Part shown: in pieces, positions 52,498-62,300 of the stretch | Layout of the letters: the number at the start of each line of letters is the position of its first letter | Position numbering within the stretch: the stretch's first letter is position 1 | NCBI GenBank assembly: GCA_016703065.1 | Contig: JADJCU010000003.1 | Span: 124,001-188,000, forward strand | Direction: 5' to 3' | DNA length: 64,000 bases | Source: a bacterium | GTDB lineage: Bacteria; Electryoneota; RPQS01 | Made by a program: the position numbers and the translations under genes | Notes under the pieces: generated by a model | What the model was told of the DNA's origin: nothing | Database searches by the model: none | The model's input: only the letters and a program-made list of their open reading frames with translations

Positions 52498-52526
52498 GGG
52501 TGGGGAGCCAGAGCGGCTCCCCACCC
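52498..52526. terminator. Hairpin after the giant secreted protein gene
   Basis: A perfect 12-bp stem GGGTGGGGAGCC / GGCTCCCCACCC with a 5-base loop, 13 bases after the stop at 52539. There is no U-tract, so read-through into the PorV-OmpA gene is possible. Confidence 0.65.
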
Positions 52527-52538
52527 ACTCAGTTTGGT

Positions 52539-55500
52539 TTAGTTCGAGGCCTTCTTGTAAGCCACCTTGACGATGTTGTTCATGGTCTGGCCGCTTCCAG
52601 AGACCTTCACGTTCGCAAGGTACACACCGTTGGCGACTTCTTCGCCATTCTCGTTGGTACCGGCCCACGTGATTTCCGTGTTATTGTCAGCCAGCGGGCC
52701 GTCGAAGACGTTCTTGACCAGACGACCGGAGAAGTCGTAGATCTTGATCGTTACGTGCGCGCCGTTTCCACTGCCCGCCTCGATCGGCAGGACGAAGGTC
52801 GTATGACCATCTTCCGGCGTGAACGGGTTCGGGTAGTTGTAGGTTTCGCCGCCCAACGTGATGGCACGGTGACCAACACGCTGACCCCATTCGCCCGTCG
52901 CCCGGTTGCCGGCGAGATCGCTGACTTCCGCATGCAGGCTGTAGTCGCCCGACTCAAGACCTTCGAAGGCCAAGGTCGCGTAACCCGTGAGGCCGTTTCC
53001 GGCGATGCTGACGTTCTTTACGCCACCAGCGTTGGTGCCGTCTTCAGTGGTCAGCCAGATATTGACACTGGCCGGATCCAGACCCACCGTACCGACTTCA
53101 GCGAAGTCAACGCGGAAGGTAATCGGTTCGCCGACTGCCAGCGGATTCTCATCATCCGACAGCGGCTGTACGTTCGTGAATTCAGGCGCCGCTACGTCAA
53201 CCGCGTAGACTTGGCTGATCGGTGCCATCGGCGCGCCGCTGGTGAAGTCACCATTGAGCGAAGCGCGAATGCTGTTCAGACCGGTCAAGTCGAAGTTGGC
53301 GCAGTAGGTCGCGGTATCACCGTTGAAGGAGACCGGCGCATCCACCACGATCGGGGCATACACCAGTTCACCGTCCACCAGCATCGAGCCTTCCAGAGTC
53401 ATCGTCACGGTGCTGCGGTCAACCTGGTCGCACTCAAAGTAGGCTTCGAAGCAATGCGGCATCGCCGACACGTGGAACGGCTCGAGGAAGTAGATGTTGC
53501 TCAGGCAGTCGTCGAAGCTGACAACCTGGAAGCTCCACAGCTTGCTCGTGGTGTTGCAGACATAGTCACAGACCGTCAGGACGGCGGTGTACTGGCCTTC
53601 TTCAAGTCCGCCCACCCAGTTGATGAACTGGCCATCAACCTGCGCGTTCGGCATAAGGTCGGTCCACTGACCGTTATCCTGATTCAGCAGGCGGAATTCG
53701 ATGCAATCCGGATCGACGCCGCTGTTGCCGTCAAGGCTGGTGACGCCGCTCAGTACGTCGCGCCATGCACCAAGATCAAGCTTGGACGTGGAGAACGTGG
53801 TCTGGGTCGCGCCCTTGCCACTCTTGGTGTTCATACCAAGGAAACCGGTGGTCGGGGCCGTGTTCTTATCCATCATGCTCGAGTTCTCACCCGGCAGGCT
53901 CAGGGCGCCGGCGTTTTCATCATCGAAGAAGTGAGCGCTGATCGTCACGAGCTGGTCGCCATTGACAACGCTGTTCTCCAGCGGGGTCAGGACATGGACA
54001 ACCGGCGCGGCGTCATCAGCCACCCAGGTCTGCGTGACTTCGCTCGCCGTACCGTACTGGTCGGTCGCGGTCAGGACGATGCGTACATCGGTCGGGGCTC
54101 CGTAGCCGCCGAAGTCACCGAAGGTCGCGTTGCCTTCAACCGTGAACACCTGGTCGTACACGCTGTTGTTGTATGCCGGGCTGATGTCCATGGTCACGTG
54201 CGCCACAAGGTTACGCTCGATGATTGAACCGTCTTCGTCGTACAGACCGATGAAGTTGGCCACGATGCCGCCGTTGTTCACGTTGGCGCCGTCCATTTCA
54301 GAAACCGTGGCTGCGAAGTACAGCGGGCGATCCGGATTCCAGAAGCCGTTGTACTGGCAGGTCGCGTCTTCGTTCACGATGTAATCAGCAACCGGACCAT
54401 TGCTCAGCGAACGGAACGTCCACGTCCAAGTCGCGAGGTTGCCGACACAGTCTTCAGCGTACGCGTTCACCGTCCAGATACCAGCGATCGGGCTGGTCAG
54501 CACGACCTTGGCGCTGGAGAGAGTGCGCTCGATGAAATCTTCCTGATCTTCGTAGCGGGTCACGTTGCCGCGCGGATCAGCAATCACGAACCAGACGCGC
54601 TCGATATTAATACCTGAGCCGTTGTCGTCAAGCGGGTTGGTGACTTCGCGGGAAGTGCGACCTTCGTTCTTAGTCGCGGAGGACTTGCCGGTCACGCTGC
54701 TCGTCGTTGCGCTGCCCTTAAGCAGGGTCGTCGCATCGCCGCCGCGCAGCATCAGGCTGCCTTCGCAATCGTCAGTGTAGATAACTTCGACCACCACACC
54801 ACCGTCGTTCTGGACGCTGTCGCCGTCAGCCGGGTAGTTTGCGGTCTTCTGCGGTTCGCAACCGTCAGCCGTGTAGCGCTGCGAGGACTGGTTGTAACCG
54901 TCAACGTCGCCAGCCGTGAAGTAGATGTTCCGCGTCTCGACGATGACCGACAGGCCGGTCTGGCCATCCGGGAAGCTCGTCGACAGCACGAAGTTCACTT
55001 CAACTTCATCACGTCCGTCCGGGTTAATCGTCGTCGGGCCGCTGATCGGCGTGCTGTCCGGCAAGGTAATCACGCTATAGGTGATACCGTTCGGGGCAAT
55101 CGGTGCCGATTCAACCGTGCTGACCACGAAGCTGAATTCCTGCGGATCGGTCGCATTGTACTCAGGATTGAACCAGGTACCGCACTCACCGTCCACGAAT
55201 TCAACTGCCGGTCCCGGACAATCAACGTGCCACGTCCAAGTGATATTCTGGGTGTCGGTCGTACCGATGTTACCGGCACGGTCAGGCACCGCGATCGTGA
55301 TCTGGTGATCGCCCGGCATGTAGAACGCATCGGCCGCTTCGCCAGAAGCTGCACCACCGAGGGTGAACACGAAGTCGTTAAGACCCGGTTGCAGAATCGT
55401 GAAGCCCAAACCTTCTGCCGAGGTATCCGCGGCGGTGAAGACGACACCGTCGATCCAGAACTGTACCGTGCTCAGGTCGATACCCGCGGCACCGTAGCAG

Positions 55501-56310
55501 CAGCGGCCCCAGTCACTGATGGACGCCTGAATGGTCGGACGCTCGCCGCAGTTGAACACGGCCGGTTCGTAGTTAATCGGGTCTTCGTCATAGCGATCTC
55601 TGAAGCCCCAATCCTGGGTCCAGAAGAAGTCGTTGTCATTGTTGATACAGTCGATACCGTCCTCGTTGGCCATGTCGTCACCGTCATCATTGATCGGGGC
55701 GCCAACCGGCGAGACCGGGGTGATGACCGGCGGAACGATATCCACCGTGTAGCGGTAATCTTCCGTTTCGTCGTTGTAGTCACAGACGTTGTTGTAGACA
55801 TGCCAGTGGGCGCATAGCGTCAGCGGGCAGTCTTCACCGTAGTAGTAGCCGGTCTCTTCATCGTACCAGTCATAGAAGACGTTGTCAATCAGGCCGTCCC
55901 ACTGTACGGTGACAGAGGCGCGGTAACCGATCAGCACTTCGTTCTCCATGATCGGAGTGAAGGTCATGGCTTCGGCAGTGATTTGATGTACGTAGTTGGA
56001 CTCATAGACTCCGCAATTGGCGAGGTCGAGGTAGACACTGATGGTGTCGATACCCGACTCACGATCCACGAGGTCCGCCCAGATGGTCGTCTCGACGTCG
56101 CCGATGTAGAAGGTCTCGGCATGCGCCGTCGGCGGCGTATTGTCTACGTAGAAGTTCGTGATGTTAGTCGCACGGTCATCGACGTAGAACTGGATGCTAT
56201 GGACGCCCTGCGGCAGGCAGCCAAACCACGGCGGGCAGCTGTAGTAGTTCGGGTTGAATTCAACCGAGAAGATGCCGCTGATGTCGTCATAGTGGACATC
56301 GAAGTTCGTC
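52539..56310 (-). CDS. Giant secreted Ig-like repeat protein, C-terminal part with sorting domain
   Basis: About 1,255 residues continue the frame interrupted near 56303-56311; the join reads EDCYYD to NFDVHYDDISGIFSVEF. The composition is acidic and rich in Asp, Asn, Thr and aromatic residues. Ig-like modules recur, each opening with a VD/DD-x-x-PPV step (VDNTPPTAHAETF, ADDAAPVVHVLTP, VDVAAPEFTNVQP). The end is a sorting/FlgD-like domain: YNYPNPFTPEDGHTTFVLP, KIYDFSGRLVKNVF, NGVYLANVKV and a final VKVAYKKASN. This predicts export by the type IX system. It is unlike the rest of the window in bearing almost no catalytic-looking motifs; a structural, S-layer-like or adhesive role is likely. Confidence 0.8.
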
Positions 56311-59300
56311 GTAGTAGCAGTCTTCGTAGCCGTCGTAGTCTTCCATCTCAACCGGCACACCGTCGTTAACGATACGGATACCGTCCAACCAAACGTCCAC
56401 ACGGTCCGGCGTCGGCGGATACTCGCCTTCACCCAGAACCACCCACCACTGCGGCGTGCAGTCAACGACTGGCATACCGTTGTAGTTCGGCAGGTCTTCG
56501 TAGTAGACCGAGCAGTCGTCGCCGTTGTCGACGCGGACAAACTCGTCAATCGGGCGAATTGTTGTAATAAAGACACCGAAGCGAGCGCGATCCGGACACA
56601 CCGACGTCAAGTCTGAAATGTCCCAATCAGGCGTCCACTGGAAGTCCACCGTACCGTTTTCAAGGTCGCGGTCGTTGTAGGTGATACCCCACTCCTGCCA
56701 CATACCTTCATACTGGCCGGAAGCATCGCTGGCATCCCAGTTCCAGTAGGCCACCACGACTTGCCATTCTTCTGCGTTCTCCGGCAACAGGCTGTTGTCG
56801 AAGTGCATACGGAACGACGAGGCGGGCTGAACGATGTCAAGCTCTTCGAGATCGTCGGACTGAATTTCTTCAACCGTCGAAATCAAGGTGTAGTAGTACT
56901 GATAGGCCGGTACCAGGCTGTGCGACTGCTCAGGCAAGTACGGCTGGAACCACATGGAACCGCGCCATCCCGTGCCCCACGCAGGAACTGTGACTTCGAG
57001 GACGCCGTCTTCGCTGACCAGCGTACCATTCGAGCCGCCCTGGTAGTTGGCTTCATGGATGTCCATCGCGTAGGTGACGATCTCGATGAACGTATTGTCA
57101 CCCTGCGTCACCTTGTTCGAGGTGAAGATCGTGACACGGCCATCTTCGTCTTCCAATTGGCACGGCAGCGTATTCGACGGCAACTCACCGCCGTAGTAGG
57201 ACGAACCGGCTTCAGGCTCGATGCAAACGACACCGGCATTGATCAAGCAGTTTTCGGTGTAGTCTTCGAGCGTTGCGAGGACCCACGGCTGTTCTTCACC
57301 GTTGCTCGGGACGCGTACCCAATCCGGCGCGTAGATCTGGACTTCTTCCGTGACCGTCACATCCGTACGGCGCCAGACTGGCGGGTTCGGATCGATGTTA
57401 CCGGTTTCATCCCAGGCCACCGCACGGAACCAGGCATTCGCCGGGTACTCGTTGAACTCAAGCGTAACCTGCCACAGGTGCCAAGCCAGCCATTCGTTGC
57501 ACTGGTCAACACGCGTGTTAATCGCATCCTGCAACGGAATCCATGTTTGACCTTGGTTAGTCGAGACCTGGAACTGCACCTGCGAGGTCCAGTTCGGGTC
57601 GCAATCGTCGGTCACAGCGTACGGGTAGTCATCGCAACCGAATTCGTTGTCATCATCGTAACCGACGATGCAAGCGCGCTGGTACTGCGAATCTTCAATG
57701 TACACTTGGATCGTGTGCTCACTGCAGTTGCCTGCCTCATCCCACGCGACCACAACAAGTGTGTACCAGGAGTTTGGCGTCAGCGCGGTAGTTGCCAGTT
57801 GTGCCGACCACAGCGGACCTTGCGAGTCACAACTGATCAGGTCGGGGCTGGTGTCTTCTTCACCGTAGAAGCAGACCTGTGCGATATTGCTGTTGCCGCC
57901 CTGACCGAAGACGTCTTCGGCGGTGGCAACCATATTGATGACATCACCCCACGGGATAACCGTTTCGCTCGGCGTCATGTCACCGTTCACGTTGGTGAAC
58001 ATCACATCCGGCGGGCAGTTATCGACGCGCACCGTGTCAGCGAACAGCACGTAGGCGATGTTCGATTCCGGAATCGCGTTGTCGCTCAGGGCCGCACGCA
58101 GGCTGATCGTGCCGCAGGCGTCCCACTCGCTAGTGAAGTACGTATAGACATCCCACGAGTAGACCCAATTGCCGCTGACTCCGTTGTCCTGATAGGCATA
58201 GCCCCCCGGGTACCAGAATCCTTCGTCATCGGGCGACTCTGCCCACTTCCACTCAAACCAGACGGTGTCAAGACCGGCATCCGTCTGCTGGTTGTTGAAG
58301 TGGACCCAGATGTCGTCGGGTTCATTCCATGTCGCTATCGGCGACTGCTCCAGCGCGCAGTAACCACCGATCAGGCCATGCGAAGCAGGTCCATTCTCGG
58401 TAAGGTCATACGGCAGGCTGTGGTCGATGATGATGTTACGGCAATCCGTGGCACGGGTCACAAGGTCACCACCAAGGTCGGCGGAACCGATCGCACATAT
58501 CTGGCCCGGGCCTTCCGGCAGCGTCGTGACATCCCAGTATCCCGGACAGCTCGACCAGTCAGTCTGGCCAACGTTGCCCTGAACCGTGGTGATTTCGTGC
58601 GTGTCGCCTTCCGCAGTCACGTAGATGAAGCGGACATAATCCAGATACGGTTCGGATTCGGCGTAGATACAGAGATTCGTTCCGTGAACATGCGGCGTGC
58701 CTTCAACGTCGTAGAAGTCGTTGATGGCGTAGATCGAGATGTTGGCTTCTTCATCGACCACCGTACCGGACCAACTGAATACGATCTCAGTCTGGTTGCA
58801 GTAATCCCAGCCGATCACGGCGAATTCATAAGTCCAGCCAACCACGAGGTTCGTCGGAACCACCCAGTTGACACTGTACGGGAAGTTGTCATCCGCACCG
58901 AAGGAGGTCCAGTCGCCCGGATCACCCGTATGACGGTAGTAGAACTCCACGTAACGCAGACCGAAGTTATCCGAAGCATTCGCGAGGAACGTATGCTCCG
59001 CGCCGCGCTCCAACTCGACCACCGGCGTCTGCGTCGGATCTTCCGTGAGGAATACCGAGGTAATCGTCGCGACCGGCGCTTCGTTATCTACGTTGACCAT
59101 CAGAGTAGCGTGTTCAGGAGCGCCTTCAACACCACCGGCAAGGCTGCCGTCCATGTTGCCGAAATCGTCTTCCGCGAACGCGCCGATATAATAGGTGCCA
59201 TTCAGCAGTTCGGTGTTCCACGTGCCTTCAACCGGGCCGAATGAGCCGGCGTCGCCTTCGACGCGCTCAATCACCGTCCACGGACCGGCGCTGCCCTGCT

Positions 59301-62300
59301 CAATGAAGGCGAACGTCACTGCGACGACATCCTGGTAGCTGACGTTGGCCGTCAGAACCACGTTACCGCTCAGGAAGATCACCGAGGAGTCCGGCGTGCA
59401 GTCCGTCGTCGTCACAAGGTTGTCCGCCATCGGGGCGTTATGGTCAACCGCTTGGAAGCGCTTGACATAACCCTGCGTGATCAACGACTGCCACTTCTCT
59501 TCCCACGTCGTGCCTTCACCGTAGTTCAAGAACTGCGTCCACGTGAGTTCGTTACCTGACTGATCTGTTGTCAGAACTGCGATATCATACCAGACACCGG
59601 GTTGCGGCGCCGGGCAATCGTTCGACCAGAGATATGTGTTGTCCTGACTGAACGGCGCAGTTGAATCATCGCCGAGGTTGCACCAGCTCCACATTTCGAG
59701 CGGGTGATCATCGGCACGCTTGATGAACCACATCGCACCGTAAGCATCTGCGGCGACTTCGTCAGCGCAGGCACCAAGGGTTACGACACTGTAGCGTTCG
59801 AGGCTGTCCGGAATCTGTTCTTCCGTCCAGTTGGCACAAGTCTCAAGCTGGTCAATGTGTGTATCGTTGTCCCAGACGAACACCTTGGCCATCGGCGCAA
59901 TCACGTCGAAGGAAACAGTGTAGGTCTCGGTCTCTTCAAGGTTACCGCACTCATCTTCCGCCCACGTGCGGACCTGAACATCGCCGGCCAAACCGGAGAC
60001 ATCCCAGACCACTGACCAGAAGATGTCATGATCCATACCGTCCCACCACGGATTCGGCTCGCTGCCGTCCCACGGGCACGGTACTTCATCTGTTTCATCA
60101 ACGCCGATTTCAAACCAGGTATTTCCGCCATCCGTGCTGTATTCGAAGTACATGCGCTGAATGTCGCCCGGATTCGTCGGCCAGTTGTCGCCGATCATCG
60201 AGAAGGCTTGCAGCCAGATGTCATGCGCATCGCCTAGGGCGCCAACGCTGACAGTATGCGTCTGCTGATCAATGATCCACAGACCCTCCACACCCTGATC
60301 GCGATCATCGTCGCACCACGGCTGTTCGGTCAGACCGACCGACCACAGCATCGAGGCCGGCGGCGTCGTATCGAAGATGTGAACATTGATCACGTGGCCT
60401 TCATCAAAGGCTTCCATGACGCGCTCCACATCGAGGTCGCCATTGCCCCAACGATCCTGAACGATCGGCACAATGTGCAACGAGTCGCCACATGTAATAC
60501 CGTCAAGCCACAGTTCGACGTAGTGCGGGTTGCACGAGCTCGGGATGTAGCCACACTGGGTCCATGCATCGGCTTGGTTCAGGTGCCAGATGTTCTTGCA
60601 CCAAACCTGAACGATGTTATTCGTTTGAGTTGAGTCATCCGGGGTCAGACCGTCAGTCCAGGCAACCCACAGGTTGGCAGGTTGCTCGTCACCCGAGTTG
60701 ATTTCGAACCAGACATCGTCACCGGGGGCAACCGGCTCGCCGTTGACTTCGATCACGTCGGCCACAGGCGCGCCATGATCAACGTCCACCCAGAACTCGT
60801 CGAGCATTTCGAGCGGTTCGATCTGGCAGATAGCATCGTGCGCACGGGCCCAGACGCGGTAGCGACCACTCGGGTACAGGGCAACGCCTTCATCCGTCGT
60901 GTCGGCAAGGTGCCAGTAGATACACCAGTTCGGGTTGTTGTGCGAATCGAACGTCGGGTCCCACCACGTCGTGTCGACTGCGGTGGCCGTGACGCCGGCT
61001 TCTTCACTCTCGACGTACAGGACCATGTACCATACATCCTGTTCGTAGACCGGCAACACGCCGCATATCTGGACGCTCTGGTCACCACCGATTTCGGTCG
61101 TGCCGTCGAGAATCTCGTCCGTGATCGTGTTGCTTTCACCCTCGGTACAATCGTAACCCGTGTAGGTCAGGGACTGGATATCCGTGTGTTCCGGAAGCGT
61201 CGGGAAGCAGTCGATGCAAACAAGGCTCGTCGATTCTTCGTTGCAATCGGTCGTGACGATCACGCTGTCAACATTGCCCTGGCAATCCGAGAAGTGCACC
61301 GTGAAGGTGTAGCAACCGTAGTCCAGCGCAACGATCTGCTGTTGACCGTCGCCCTCGCCTTCACCGATGTAGGCGTAGCGGTTCTCCATCCAGTACTGAC
61401 ACAGGTCTCCGTCAAAGTCGAACGTCCATTCGTCGTCGTCAAGACGAGTCATGTCGCCGAACTCGTAATAGTAGTTTCCGTCTTCGCGCACCGCAGTCAG
61501 CCAGACGTTGTTCTCGTTGAACTCGCCGGACAACATATCCGGATCGAAAGTCATCGTCACGACGGCAGAACCCGGCTCGATATCGAAGCGGCAACGGTCT
61601 CCGCAAGCGGTCTCAACCGGCAACGTACCCGCAGCCACGCCCGTACCTGTCGGCGGAATCGCGTCGACATACAGGATCACGGCGTCGGACGTGTCATTAC
61701 CGTTGTAGTCTTCGACGATCGCGCGAATCCAGAAGGCTTCCTGATCGCCCACGTCTTCCGGCTGCGGATAGAACATGAAGCACTCAGTCGTGTCGCCATT
61801 CAGGCCGTTATTGATCGGATCCCAAATGGTGTTCACGTTGCGCCAGCCGGACACGTTGTCACCGTTGACTTCAGCATACTGAACAGTAATCGAAGCCAGA
61901 CCGGTGTCAATGTTGGTCGGGGCAAAGACCACGCGAACGCAATACGGATCACCGTCATGGATGTACAGCGAGGAATCAACTGTGCACGACGACGCAACTT
62001 CTTCAAGCGAGCTGGTTACATCGAGAATCTCGATGCGCGCAGCAGGCTGAATATCGTTCAGGCGGATCGTGATGTAGCACACATCGTTATCACACAGGTC
62101 GTCATTCCAGACCGTGTCGATGGCGATAACGCGCAACTGATACCAGCCTTCCGGATCGTTGTTCGTCTCTTCCATGTAGGCCAACAGGTCCCACGTTGCC
62201 GTGATCGTGTTGCCTTCGTGACGCACCGTATCATCGCTGAGCGTATCGGCCTGAATGTTCGTCCACTCACCGATCGGATTCAACGTACGATACTGGAAGA

